The position numbers were made by a program, and so were the translations under genes. This document shows positions 35,934-45,058 of a DNA stretch of 64,000 bases, piece by piece (within the stretch, counting starts at the first letter, position 1; every line of letters starts with the position of its first letter). A model generated the notes under the pieces. It had not been told where the DNA came from. It did not search any database and was given only the letters and a program-made list of their open reading frames with translations. Source of the DNA: Palsa-1392 sp036493915 (GTDB lineage: Bacteria > Verrucomicrobiota > Verrucomicrobiia > Chthoniobacterales > UBA10450); assembly GCA_036493915.1 (NCBI GenBank), contig DASXPA010000247.1, positions 1 to 64,000 of the forward strand. The letters run 5' to 3'.

Positions 35934-36551
35934 ATGTTTCGTTTTCTTTCCAGGTGCTCCGTCCTTCTCGCCGCGCTCGCGGCCTGCCTCCTCGCGGGCT
36001 GTGGATCGGACGATCCACGCCTGGCTTACGGACAAACTGAATATCTCGGCGGCGTCTATGGCGATCAGCCAGTCGCCTCGAGCGCGCCTAGCGACACTGT
36101 CTCTTACTGGGATGGCGACGGTGTTCCCGGCAAACCTTCGGTCAAGATCAGCCTGAGTGAGCAGCGTGCTTACTTTTATAAAGGCGGGCAGCTCGTCGGG
36201 ATCTCGCAGCTCTCGACCGGGCGCGAAGGCAAAAACACTCCCATTGGCAAATTCAAAGTCATCGGCAAGGACATCGATCACGCCTCGAGCATGTATGGCG
36301 ATTACGTCGACGAGAACGATAACGTCGTCATGCCCAACATCGACAAAGACACCGATCCCAAACCGCCCGGCACCCATTACAAAGGCGCCCCGATGCCGTA
36401 TTACATGCAGATCGCTCCCGGCTTTGGCATGCACGCGGGTTATCTGCCCGGCTATCCGGCATCGCATGGTTGCATCCGCATGCCGGAGTTCATGGCCGAG
36501 AATTTTTTCAACAACGTCTCGGAAGGCACCCCGGTCGAGATCACGCCCTAA
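35934..36551 (+). CDS. L,D-transpeptidase (YkuD) lipoprotein
   Basis: 205 residues. Lipoprotein signal with lipobox LLAGC (MFRFLSRCSVLLAALAACLL before it), a short linker, and a YkuD domain from about residue 68 (VKISLSEQRAYFYKGGQLVG, STGREGKNTPIGKF). The catalytic motif HAGYLPGYPASHGCIRMP has the conserved His, Gly and nucleophilic Cys. It would cross-link peptidoglycan or attach proteins to it, from the periplasmic side. The last residues run to the stop at 36551, 51 nt before aroF. Confidence 0.92.
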   Translation: MFRFLSRCSVLLAALAACLLAGCGSDDPRLAYGQTEYLGGVYGDQPVASSAPSDTVSYWDGDGVPGKPSVKISLSEQRAYFYKGGQLVGISQLSTGREGKNTPIGKFKVIGKDIDHASSMYGDYVDENDNVVMPNIDKDTDPKPPGTHYKGAPMPYYMQIAPGFGMHAGYLPGYPASHGCIRMPEFMAENFFNNVSEGTPVEITP

Positions 36552-36602
36552 CCCGCGGCTTGGCCGGTGCGCGCGCAAGGGTTAGACTCCTGCTCTCGCG
36601 CC

Positions 36603-37616
36603 ATGATCATTATCACCCAGCCCGACGTCACCAAGGCGCAGGTCGACCACATCGTCGCGCGCGTGGAACAGTTCGGGTTCCAGGCGCAAGTCATGCGCGG
36701 CGCGCTCCGCGTCGTTATCGGCGTCATCGGACCGGAGGATGCGATTCGGGAAAAACCGCTCGCCGCCATCCCGGGTGTCGAATCGGTCCTCGCGGTGATG
36801 AAGCCCTACAAGCTCGTCGCAAGAAATGGCGCGGCGCCGCCCGCGATCGCGATCGGCAATGTAAAATTTGGCCATAGCCAACACGTGGTTTTGATCTCCG
36901 GCCCCTGCTCGGTCGAGAGCAGGGAACAACTCCTTTCCATCGCGGGTTCGGTGAAAAAGGCGGGCGCACGGGTGTTGCGCGGCGGCGCCTTTAAACCGCG
37001 GACTTCGCCCTACAGCTTCCAAGGTTTGGGGGAGGATGGCTTGCGTTTTCTTGCCGAAGCGCGCGCCGAGACCGGCCTTCCGATCATCACTGAAATCATG
37101 GACACGCGCGATCTGGCGATGATTGAAAAATACGCGGACTGTCTCCAGATCGGGTCGCGCAATATGCAGAACTTTTCCCTGCTCAAGGAAGTAGGTCGCA
37201 GTCGCCTGCCGGTAATGCTCAAACGCGGATTCAGCGCCACGATCAACGACCTGCTCATGAGCGCCGAATACATCCTCGCCGAAGGCAATCCCAATGTCCT
37301 CCTTTGCGAACGCGGCATTCGCACGTTCGAAACAATGACGCGCAACACGCTCGACTTGAACGCCGTCCCGATCCTGAAAGCGAAAACGCGACTGCCGGTG
37401 GTGGTCGATCCGACCCATGGCATTGGCCTGCGCGATTACATCCCGCAGATGTCGCTCGCGGCGGTCGCGGCGGGAGCCGATGGGCTCATGATCGAAGTGC
37501 ACGATGAACCGGAACGGGCCCGGAGCGATGGCGACCAGGCGCTGGTCCCGGAGGTTTTCGACGATCTCGTTAGGCGAATCCGCGCCGTCGCCGCCGCGGT
37601 TGGTCGCAACGTTTAA
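36603..37616 (+). CDS. aroF: 3-deoxy-7-phosphoheptulonate synthase (DAHP synthase)
   Basis: 337 residues. Condenses phosphoenolpyruvate and erythrose-4-phosphate in the first step of aromatic biosynthesis. The N-terminal 80 residues form the ferredoxin-like domain (MIIITQPDVTKAQVDHIVAR) of the Bacillus/Thermotoga-type enzyme, which is feedback-regulated in relatives. The barrel then follows: LISGPCSVESREQ, GGAFKPRTSPYSFQGLG, QIGSRNMQNFSLLKE, LLCERGIRTFE and VVDPTHGIGLRDYI. ATG 36603 is preferred over an ATG 12 codons upstream. A motif (37567) encodes VR near the end. Confidence 0.95.
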   Translation: MIIITQPDVTKAQVDHIVARVEQFGFQAQVMRGALRVVIGVIGPEDAIREKPLAAIPGVESVLAVMKPYKLVARNGAAPPAIAIGNVKFGHSQHVVLISGPCSVESREQLLSIAGSVKKAGARVLRGGAFKPRTSPYSFQGLGEDGLRFLAEARAETGLPIITEIMDTRDLAMIEKYADCLQIGSRNMQNFSLLKEVGRSRLPVMLKRGFSATINDLLMSAEYILAEGNPNVLLCERGIRTFETMTRNTLDLNAVPILKAKTRLPVVVDPTHGIGLRDYIPQMSLAAVAAGADGLMIEVHDEPERARSDGDQALVPEVFDDLVRRIRAVAAAVGRNV

Positions 37617-37620
37617 ACGG

Positions 37621-40600
37621 GTGCAGAGTTCGTTAGGCGACGAACTGCTCGCGGCGGTTGCGCAAAGTGCGCCGATCACGGAGAAGCTTCGGAAACTGCG
37701 GGAGGGTCGCCGACCGGTCGCGTTCTCCCACGTGATCGAGCCCGCGCAGGCATTCCTCGTCGCGGCCATTGCGCGAGAGGTGCGACAAACGCTCTGGGTC
37801 ATCTGTTCCAGTGTTCGGCGGCAGGAGTTGCTCCACGAAAGCCTGATTAACTGGTTGCCGGGCGCGCTCTTTTTGCCGGAAGCAGAGTTTCTCGCCGTTG
37901 AAAACATTTTGCCCGATCAGGAGATCGCCGCCGAACGTCTCGCGCTCCTCAGCGAGCTCGAAAGAAAACAGCGTCAGGTTGTGGTCGCGACCCGTGCCGG
38001 GCTCGAACAGCCGGCTCCGGCCAGAGGCGCGTTGCGCGCGGCCGCTCTGCGCCTGCAGCGCGGCGCGGCGGCGAAGCTTGAGCAAGTTATTGATTCGTTA
38101 GGCAAAGCTGGCTACGACCGCGCCACGCAGGTCACGACGCGGGGGCAGTTCGCGGTTCGCGGCGGGATTCTCGACGTTTTTTCGTGGCAGGCGCAGCGAC
38201 CGATTCGCGCGGAATTTTTCGGGGACCAGATCGAATCGCTGCGCGAGTTCGATCTCGATTCGCAAACCTCGGTCGGGAATTTGCACCGGGTCGAGCTGTT
38301 GTTAGGCGCGGCCGACGATCAAAGCGGGACGGTGCGAGAGTACATCTCGCAGGACGATCTGCAGATCGCAATTGAACCCGATCCAGAAGACAAAGCCGAC
38401 ATCCTGGTCAGCGAAGGCGCAGCTGAGCAGATCGCTGGACCCGAGGATTTTTCCGGCGCGTTTGTCGATTGTGAGATCGGCGAATTCGAGACCGGCGAGT
38501 TCATCATTGCGGAAGCGAAGCGCCGCCAGTTTTTCACCCGCCTAACGAACTGGCGCGAAAGCGGCAGCCGCATCGCGATCTATTTCCAGACCGAAGGCGA
38601 GATCGAACGCTTCCGCGAAATCCTCGCCGAGGCAGAGATTGGAATCACCGGGATTGAGCTAATCGAAGGCACGCTCGCGCGTGGGTTCTGTTTTTCTGCT
38701 GCCAATCTCGTTGTTCTCGCGGCTGCGGAAATCTTCGGACGGGCGCCGACGCATGGCCGGCGGCGTTTGCAACGCCGCGCCAAGTTCGGCAGCCAGCGCG
38801 CGCAGATCGATTTCAGCGATCTCCACGAAGGCGACCTCGTCGTCCATCTCGAGCATGGGATTGGCCGTTTTCTCGGCCTGCAGAAACTCGGTGGCGCCGA
38901 GGCTGGCGAAGTGCTCGCGATCGAGTTCGCCGAGGACGCCAAACTCTACGTCCCGCTCGAGCAGGCTTACCTCGTCTCGCGCTATGTCGGCGTCGGAAAA
39001 AAGTCGCCGCCACTTAGTTCGCTAGCGGACGCAAAATGGTCCCGGGCGAAGAAAAACGCCGCCGCATCGATCTTTGATTACGCCGGCAAAATGCTCGCGG
39101 TTCAAGCCGAGCGCGAGACTCAGGTGGGTCACGCCTTCGGATCGGATACGAAATGGCAGCTCGAATTCGAACATTCGTTTCCCTTCCGAGAAACGCCCGA
39201 TCAACTCAAGGCGATCGTCGAAACGAAACGTGACATGGAGGAGCCGCGCTCCATGGATCGATTGATTTGCGGCGATGTCGGCTACGGCAAAACCGAAGTG
39301 GCGATCCGCGCCGCTTTCAAAGCCGTGATGGAAGGCAAGCAAGTTGCCGTCCTCACGCCGACGACCGTTCTTGCGCAACAGCATTTCGAGACGTTCCGCC
39401 AGCGGATGCTCGATTATCCGGTCCGGATCGAAATGCTCAGCCGCTTCCGCTCACAGGCTGAGCAGCGCAACGTTTTGAAACTTCTCCGCGACGGCGGTGT
39501 CGACGTCGTTATCGGGACCCATCGGCTCATTTCCGGCGACGTCGTTTTCAAAGATCTCGGGCTCGTCGTGATCGACGAAGAGCAGCGCTTTGGCGTTCTG
39601 CACAAGGAGAAATTCAAGGAGCTCTTCAAGCTCGTTGACGTGCTCACGCTTTCCGCGACACCGATCCCGCGCACGCTTTACCTCTCGCTGGTCGGGGTGA
39701 AAGACATGTCGACGATCGAGACACCGCCGCTCAATCGCCTGCCGGTCGAGACCGTCGTCGCGGGCTACGATGAGCGCATCATTCGCGACGCGATCAACCG
39801 CGAGCTCGAGCGCCAGGGCCAGGTTTACTTTCTCCACAATCGCGTCATGTCGATCGAGAAAGTTCGTGATCGGATCGTCGAACTTTGTCCGGAAGCGCGG
39901 GTCGAGTTTGGTCACGGCCAAATGAGTGCGGACCAACTTGAAGCGGTCATGCAACGATTCGTCGCCGGCAAAATCGACGTCCTCGTCTGCACCACAATCA
40001 TCGAGAGCGGGCTCGATATTCCGAACGCCAACACCATCGTTATCGATCGGGCGGATCGCTTTGGGCTCGCGGATCTTTATCAGCTCCGCGGCCGTGTCGG
40101 GCGCGCGGAGCATAAGGCTTATGCCTATCTTCTTCTCCCGCGCGAGATGATGACGGTCGGCGCGGCGCGCAAACGGATCAACGCGATCAAGCAATACAGT
40201 TCGTTAGGCGCGGGCTTTCGCATCGCGATGCGCGATCTGGAAATTCGCGGCGCGGGGAGCATTCTCGGCACTGCGCAGAGCGGGCACATCATCGCAGTCG
40301 GGTTCGATCTTTACTGCCAGCTTCTCAAGCAAGCGGTTGCGCAACTCAAAGGCGAAAAGCTTCGGCCGCGGCTCGAAGTGGAAACGCGCCTCGATTTTCT
40401 CGCGACGACGGAGGGCGAATACCTCGCCGCCGGATCGGAGACGCGCGTCCCAGCATTTCTCCCGACCAGCTACATCGGCGACTCTGCATTGCGCATTCAG
40501 GCGTATCGGCAGCTCGCCGAAGTCTCGACCCAGGAACAACTCCATCGCCTCCGGCGCGATTGGCGCGATCGCTTCGGACCGCCGCCGTCGACGGTTGACA

Positions 40601-40794
40601 ATTTGCTCCTTCTCAGCGAAATCAAACTCTCCGCCGCAAGGGCCCGCGTCAGCCGGGTCGAAGTGCGCGACAGCAAGTTGATGCTGAGTCGGCGTGGCGA
40701 CTTTATCCTTGTGGGGGGCAAATTTCCCCGTTTAACTTCCGCTACAATCGAACAGAACCTTTCCGAGATATGGCAGCTGCTAAAACAACTCTGA
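37621..40794 (+). CDS. mfd: Transcription-repair coupling factor Mfd
   Basis: 1057 residues from GTG 37621, 4 nt after the aroF stop; a longer frame from 37504 would overlap aroF. The UvrB-like N-terminal part contains QFAVRGGILDVFSWQAQRPI. The RNA-polymerase-interacting CarD-like domain reads DLVVHLEHGIGRFLGLQKLG. The RecG-like helicase has GDVGYGKTEVAIRAAFKAV (Walker A), DEEQRFGV, SATPIPRTLYLS and GRVGRAEHKAYAYLL. A TRCF C-terminal domain ends the protein. It removes stalled polymerase and recruits UvrA. Four exact motif copies fall in the gene (37630, 38095, 38540, 40201). Confidence 0.96.
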   Translation: MQSSLGDELLAAVAQSAPITEKLRKLREGRRPVAFSHVIEPAQAFLVAAIAREVRQTLWVICSSVRRQELLHESLINWLPGALFLPEAEFLAVENILPDQEIAAERLALLSELERKQRQVVVATRAGLEQPAPARGALRAAALRLQRGAAAKLEQVIDSLGKAGYDRATQVTTRGQFAVRGGILDVFSWQAQRPIRAEFFGDQIESLREFDLDSQTSVGNLHRVELLLGAADDQSGTVREYISQDDLQIAIEPDPEDKADILVSEGAAEQIAGPEDFSGAFVDCEIGEFETGEFIIAEAKRRQFFTRLTNWRESGSRIAIYFQTEGEIERFREILAEAEIGITGIELIEGTLARGFCFSAANLVVLAAAEIFGRAPTHGRRRLQRRAKFGSQRAQIDFSDLHEGDLVVHLEHGIGRFLGLQKLGGAEAGEVLAIEFAEDAKLYVPLEQAYLVSRYVGVGKKSPPLSSLADAKWSRAKKNAAASIFDYAGKMLAVQAERETQVGHAFGSDTKWQLEFEHSFPFRETPDQLKAIVETKRDMEEPRSMDRLICGDVGYGKTEVAIRAAFKAVMEGKQVAVLTPTTVLAQQHFETFRQRMLDYPVRIEMLSRFRSQAEQRNVLKLLRDGGVDVVIGTHRLISGDVVFKDLGLVVIDEEQRFGVLHKEKFKELFKLVDVLTLSATPIPRTLYLSLVGVKDMSTIETPPLNRLPVETVVAGYDERIIRDAINRELERQGQVYFLHNRVMSIEKVRDRIVELCPEARVEFGHGQMSADQLEAVMQRFVAGKIDVLVCTTIIESGLDIPNANTIVIDRADRFGLADLYQLRGRVGRAEHKAYAYLLLPREMMTVGAARKRINAIKQYSSLGAGFRIAMRDLEIRGAGSILGTAQSGHIIAVGFDLYCQLLKQAVAQLKGEKLRPRLEVETRLDFLATTEGEYLAAGSETRVPAFLPTSYIGDSALRIQAYRQLAEVSTQEQLHRLRRDWRDRFGPPPSTVDNLLLLSEIKLSAARARVSRVEVRDSKLMLSRRGDFILVGGKFPRLTSATIEQNLSEIWQLLKQL

Positions 40795-41774
40795 GCCTCT
40801 TCTGGCGTCATCCAGCGACGGCACTCATCGCCGTTTCCTGCCTCAGTGTCGCCGCAACCGCTTCGCCGACCCACGGTGCTGAGTCCGTCAACGGCATCGC
40901 CGCCGTGGTCAATGACGAGGTCATCACCTACTCCGAAGTGCGCGAGCTGGCGGAACCGCGCGAGCGTCTTCTCCGCGCCCAATATTCCGGCGAGGAGCTG
41001 AACAAAAAGATCATCGAGCTGCGCAAATCCACTCTCCAGGACCTGATCGACCGCGATCTCATCGTCCAGGCTTTTCAGAAGGAAAAACTGCAATTCCCCG
41101 ACTATCTCATCGACGCCCGGGTCGAGCAGGTGATCAAGGATTCCTTCGGCGGCGATCGCAACGCCTTCATTAAGACGATGGAATCGCAGCATTTTTCGAT
41201 GTCGAAATTCCGTGAGATGGAACGCAAGAAAATCATGGTCATCGCGATGCGCCAGCGCGCGGTGAAATCGAAGCTCATCGTTCCGCCCGCGAAGGTGGAG
41301 GAATATTACCGGCAACATCGCGACCAATACTCGACCTCGGCGAAAGTGAAGTTGCGGATGATTATGATCCCGGGGAAACCCGGCGGAGGTGACAACGACC
41401 CGCAAAAGACGATGGCCGAAGAGATCCGCGGCAAGCTCATCACCGGCGCGGATTTTGATAAAATGGCGCAGATGTATTCCGAGGACAGCACGCGCGATCT
41501 CGGTGGCGACTGGGGGTGGGTCGATGAGAAAACGCTTTCGAAACCGCTCTCCGAAGTTGCGTTCAAACTCAAACCGGGCGCGATCAGCAATGTCGTCAAG
41601 GTGCAGGATAGCTATTACATTTTGAAAGTGGAAGCGCGCGAGGGCGGCGACGTCAAGCCGCTCAAAGATGTCCGGAGCGACATCGAGGAACGCCTGCGCC
41701 AGGACCAAGCGCAGGAATTGCAGGAGCATTGGCTCGCCAGCCTGCGCGCGAAAGCCTACATCAAGACTTTCTGA
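40770..41774 (+). CDS. SurA/PpiC-type periplasmic peptidyl-prolyl isomerase
   Basis: 334 residues. Signal peptide ending near THGAES, SurA N-terminal domain (VNGIAAVVNDEVITYSEVRE, LQDLIDRDLIVQ), and one parvulin domain with the usual layout (KVKLRMIMIP, DFDKMAQMYSEDSTRDLGGD, WGWVDEKTLSKPL). It would assist folding of outer-membrane proteins. The start overlaps the mfd 3' end by 25 nt, suggesting co-transcription. Only one parvulin domain is present, against two in E. coli SurA. Confidence 0.9.
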   Translation: MAAAKTTLSLFWRHPATALIAVSCLSVAATASPTHGAESVNGIAAVVNDEVITYSEVRELAEPRERLLRAQYSGEELNKKIIELRKSTLQDLIDRDLIVQAFQKEKLQFPDYLIDARVEQVIKDSFGGDRNAFIKTMESQHFSMSKFREMERKKIMVIAMRQRAVKSKLIVPPAKVEEYYRQHRDQYSTSAKVKLRMIMIPGKPGGGDNDPQKTMAEEIRGKLITGADFDKMAQMYSEDSTRDLGGDWGWVDEKTLSKPLSEVAFKLKPGAISNVVKVQDSYYILKVEAREGGDVKPLKDVRSDIEERLRQDQAQELQEHWLASLRAKAYIKTF

Positions 41775-41889
41775 CTCCCTCGCAGCTCCTCATCGCGCTC
41801 GTGCTCGTTGTCGCTTCCTGATTTTCCGTTATCGGACACGAGTGTGAGTTAGAGTTGCCAATCCCGTCCCCGGCTGTTGCAGTTGTGCG

Positions 41890-42837
41890 ATGACGCAACC
41901 GCGTATCGGCATCACCTCCGGCGATCCTGCGGGCATCGGGCCGGAGATCATTCGCGCGGCACTCGCCTCAGGCCGATTGCCGGGGAACGCCGACTACGAA
42001 GTGATCGGAAGGCTCGATGGCTTTTCGTTAGGCAAACCCACTCCGGCGACCGCACAGGTCGCGCGCGATGCACTCGAAAACGCCGTCCGCCGCGCGCTTG
42101 CCGGCGAGCTTGATGCCGTCGTCACCGGACCGATTCATAAAGCTCGGATGTACGAAATCGGCTTTGAGTTTCCGGGACAAACGGAGTTGTTCGCTACGCG
42201 CTGTCGGGTGGAAGATTTCGCCATGCTCCTGACCGGCGGCGGCCTGACCGTCGCGCTCGTGACGACGCATATCCCACTCCGCGATGTGGCCGCAAAACTG
42301 AGTGCGGACGAGATTGTAAAAGTTGGCAAGTTGCTCGCCGGCTTCGTCGTCAGGCGCGGCGGCCATCGCATCGCCGTCGCCGGCCTCAACCCTCACGCTG
42401 GAGAATCCGGCGCGCTCGGCCGCGAGGAGATCGAAATCATCGCGCCCGCGATCGCGCAACTGAATTACTCGCATGTCGCGCTGGAACGAAGTGAAGGCGG
42501 GTCGCTCCAATTCTCCGGCCCTTTCTCCCCCGACACCGTCTTCCACCGCACCGTCGCGGGCGAATTCGACGCGGTCCTCTGCATGTATCACGACCAAGCT
42601 TTAATTCCGCTCAAGCTGCACGCCTTTGACGAAGGCGTGAACATCACCCTCGGTCTTCCCTTCCCGCGCACTAGTCCCGATCACGGCACCGCTTTCGAGA
42701 TCGCCGGCAAAGGTCTCGCCCGCCCCGATAGCATGATCGCTGCGATCCGCCTCGCCGCTGACTTGGCGAGGAAGAATATCTCTGAGGAAGGCAGGAAAGC
42801 AGGAAAAGGGAAGGACCGACAAAGAACATCTTTCTGA
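41890..42837 (+). CDS. pdxA: 4-hydroxythreonine-4-phosphate dehydrogenase
   Basis: 315 residues. Makes the amino-sugar precursor of pyridoxal phosphate. Family motifs: ITSGDPAGIGPEI, VTGPIHKA, VALVTTHIPLRDV, GLNPHAGESG, MYHDQALIPLKLHAF with metal-binding His-Asp, and TLGLPFPRTSPDHGTAFEI. The expected end is close to IRLAADLARK; the last 19 residues (ISEEGRKAGKGKDRQRTSF) are encoded by the left arm of an inverted repeat, so the tail is acquired. A motif at 42025 encodes FSLG. Confidence 0.94.
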   Translation: MTQPRIGITSGDPAGIGPEIIRAALASGRLPGNADYEVIGRLDGFSLGKPTPATAQVARDALENAVRRALAGELDAVVTGPIHKARMYEIGFEFPGQTELFATRCRVEDFAMLLTGGGLTVALVTTHIPLRDVAAKLSADEIVKVGKLLAGFVVRRGGHRIAVAGLNPHAGESGALGREEIEIIAPAIAQLNYSHVALERSEGGSLQFSGPFSPDTVFHRTVAGEFDAVLCMYHDQALIPLKLHAFDEGVNITLGLPFPRTSPDHGTAFEIAGKGLARPDSMIAAIRLAADLARKNISEEGRKAGKGKDRQRTSF

Positions 42838-42869
42838 AAAATTCCTGCGTTCCTGCTTTCCTCAGAGAT
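42778..42869. repeat. 92-bp inverted repeat overlapping the pdxA 3' end
   Basis: Left arm ATCTCTGAGGAAGGCAGGAA (continuing AGCAGGAA) at 42778-42805 and right arm TTCCTGCGTTCCTGCTTTCC (to AGAGAT) at 42842-42869 are inverted copies with about four mismatches over 28 nt. The pdxA stop lies between them. A partial similar string (TTTCCTGCGTTCCTGCA) is near 49420. Confidence 0.8.
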
Positions 42870-42877
42870 TACCTCCT

Positions 42878-43684
42878 ATGCTCCCGCGAAAATACCTCAC
42901 CGTCTTCAACCTCGGGATCCAGAACACCTTCGTCTACCGCTGGAATTATCTCCTGCGCGCGGTCTTCGGCATCATCCCACTGGTCGGCACGATCTTTCTC
43001 TGGCGCGCCGTCTTTCACGAACATGGCGGCGGCCTCCGCGGCTACGACTACGGGTCAATGATCTATTATTATCTGCTCACGATTTTGGTGAGTAATCTCG
43101 TCACCCCAACCGAGGACGAATGGCAGATCGCTGCCGACATTCGCGAAGGCCAGATCAATTCCTTTCTCACCAAGCCGATGAGCTACCTCGGCTATCGCGC
43201 CAGCATCTTCCTTAGCGGCCGGCTCGTTTACACCGCTGTCACCATTCTTCCAATCGCGGCGATCTTCTTTTATTTCCGGCACTTCATCGTCTTGCCTCAC
43301 GATCCCATCACCTGGGTCTGCGCCCTCGCCGCGCTCATCATGTCGGCCTTCATCCAGTTTTTCCTCACCTACTCGCTCTCCATGTTTGCCTTTTGGATTC
43401 TGGAAATCTCGACCATCGTTTTCATCGTTTACAGTTTCGAATACTTCCTTGGGGGCCAGATGTTTCCACTCGACATCATGCCGCCGGCGATCCAGGCGGT
43501 GATGAAATGGCTGCCGTTTTATTACGAGCTCTTCTGTCCCATCGCGATCTTCCAAGGCCGACTGCACGGCGCGGAGATGTGGAGCGCGCTCGCCATCCAA
43601 TGTGGCTGGCTCTTTGCGATGTGGGCTGCCGCCAATTTCATGTGGCGCCGCGGCCTCGGCCATTACCAAGCCGTCGGTGGCTAG
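42878..43684 (+). CDS. ABC-2 type transport permease
   Basis: 268 residues with six predicted helices. It begins MLPRKYLTVFNLGIQNTFVY and contains RWNYLLRAVFGIIPLVGTIF, IREGQINSFLTKPMSYLGYR and EYFLGGQMFPLDIMPPAIQA, which match the family of ABC-2 permeases (DUF990-like) that work in pairs with an ATPase. Neither an ATPase nor a second permease gene is adjacent in this window, so the partners lie elsewhere or the gene is isolated. Substrate unknown. Confidence 0.82.
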   Translation: MLPRKYLTVFNLGIQNTFVYRWNYLLRAVFGIIPLVGTIFLWRAVFHEHGGGLRGYDYGSMIYYYLLTILVSNLVTPTEDEWQIAADIREGQINSFLTKPMSYLGYRASIFLSGRLVYTAVTILPIAAIFFYFRHFIVLPHDPITWVCALAALIMSAFIQFFLTYSLSMFAFWILEISTIVFIVYSFEYFLGGQMFPLDIMPPAIQAVMKWLPFYYELFCPIAIFQGRLHGAEMWSALAIQCGWLFAMWAAANFMWRRGLGHYQAVGG

Positions 43685-43983
43685 TCAACACGCCACCAGT
43701 TTTCCACCGTGACCGCGGCGATGCCGATGGACCTCCGACTTACGGGCTGCTGACCATCAGCGCCGGTCGAGACTCCGGCAGCGTCTCAGGACGACCGCCC
43801 TCTGGCAGTAGTGTTACGACACCAGCGATAAAGCGAAGAGACGGGTGGCGAAGTGCGCCGACCGCTCGGCGACCTGGTGGTTCAGTTGCATGAGGGATTC
43901 TTCCGAAACGCCATGACCAGCGTTTCTCGCGCGCGGACGATTTTTCGTTGCGCTGATGCGGCTGGCTTTCCAGATTCGCCGAC
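43685..43983. other. 299-bp intergenic region, no gene recognised
   Basis: Open frames here have no protein character. A promoter for the downstream prenyl synthase is likely, but I cannot place it. Confidence 0.4.
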
Positions 43984-44865
43984 GTGGACTTACCAGGCTA
44001 TCTCCAAGCGCGCCAACAGGAGGTCGACCGCGCGCTCGATCGTTTCCTTCCCAAAGCGTCCGCCAAACCCGCCACGATTCACAAAGCGATGCGCTACTCG
44101 CTTTTCGCCGGCGGCAAACGACTCCGCCCGATCCTTTGTCTCGCGGCCGCGAAAGCGTGCGGTGGCCTAACGAAAAGCGCGCTGCCTCTCGCCTGCACGA
44201 TGGAGTGCATTCACACCTACTCGCTCATCCATGACGATCTCCCGAGCATGGATAACGACGATTTCCGCCGCGGCCGTGCAACTTGTCATAAGGTCTTCGG
44301 CGACGGCATCGCCGTGCTCGCAGGCGACGCGCTGTTAACCGTCGCTTTTGAGATTGCGGCCCAAGCTGAGACCTGGCCGCGCTACGATCTGCGCGAAATC
44401 ATGCTGGAGATTTCGATCGCCGCGGGGAGCCGCAAACTGATCGCGGGGCAAGTTGCCGATCTGGAAGGCGAAGGGAAACCGCATACCCGCGCGCAGCTTC
44501 GTTATATCCACGAAAATAAAACCGCGGCATTGCTCACCGCTTCCGTGAAGCTTGGCGCGATGAGCGCAAACGCGACGCCGACGCAGTTGAGTGCGATCAG
44601 CGATTTTGGGCGCGCGCTCGGGCTCGCTTTTCAGGTGATCGACGACATCCTCGATGTCACCCAGACGAGCGAGAAGCTCGGGAAGAGCGCGGGCAAAGAT
44701 GCGGCGGCGCAGAAAGCAACTTACCCAGCTGTGATTGGCTTGGAAAAGTCGCGCGCCGAAGCTGCTCGCCTGACGAAAAGCGCGCATGAGTCCCTGAAGC
44801 CGTTAGGCAAGAGAGCGGAGATGCTGCACGCGCTCGCGAACCACCTCCTCGCGCGCGAATACTGA
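43984..44865 (+). CDS. ispA: Short-chain polyprenyl (farnesyl/geranylgeranyl) diphosphate synthase
   Basis: 293 residues from GTG 43984. Isoprenoid chain elongation in the cytoplasm. First aspartate-rich motif SLIHDDLPSMDNDD (DDxxxxD, the bacterial type), with RRGRATCHKVFGDGIAVLAG; second motif FQVIDDILDVTQTSEKLGKS. RYSLFAGGKRLRPILCL carries the basic residues. Length and motifs fit the IspA group. Motif copies at 44165 (exact) and 44800 (one mismatch) encode GLT and PLGK. Confidence 0.93.
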   Translation: MDLPGYLQARQQEVDRALDRFLPKASAKPATIHKAMRYSLFAGGKRLRPILCLAAAKACGGLTKSALPLACTMECIHTYSLIHDDLPSMDNDDFRRGRATCHKVFGDGIAVLAGDALLTVAFEIAAQAETWPRYDLREIMLEISIAAGSRKLIAGQVADLEGEGKPHTRAQLRYIHENKTAALLTASVKLGAMSANATPTQLSAISDFGRALGLAFQVIDDILDVTQTSEKLGKSAGKDAAAQKATYPAVIGLEKSRAEAARLTKSAHESLKPLGKRAEMLHALANHLLAREY

Positions 44866-44884
44866 TTTGCCTCGCGCAAACCGA

Positions 44885-45058
44885 TCTTCTCCGGGAAGGA
44901 CGGGTTGTGAACCCGTCGCGCGCGGGTGAGTCTCACCCGCGGCCCTTGGCGCAGGGCGCAACCGAAACGCCAACTTTATCGTTTCGCACCACGCCGGGAA
45001 TGTTCGGCGGAGACTCCGCCGAACGACGGGTTAACAACCCCTCCTCCCCGGAGAAGAA
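44885..45058. repeat. 174-bp nested-palindrome element overlapping the tsaD 3' end
   Basis: Outer arms TCTTCTCCGGG (from 44885) and CCCCGGAGAAGA (to 45058). Inner hairpins: ACGGGTTGTGAACCCGT, GCGGGTGAGTCTCACCCGC (about 44922-44940) and GTTCGGCGGAGACTCCGCCG + AAC (45002-45024), with a variant ACGGGTTAACAACCC at the right side. It sits between the convergent ispA and tsaD genes, and the right arm encodes the last residues and stop of TsaD. Confidence 0.8.

Noticed and set aside
36582..37907. 441-codon minus-strand frame opposite aroF
   Set aside because: Shadow frame typical of GC-rich genes; aroF on the plus strand has clear family motifs.
43685..43983. Possible small gene before the prenyl synthase
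   Set aside because: Frames show no recognisable domain, ribosome site or signal peptide.
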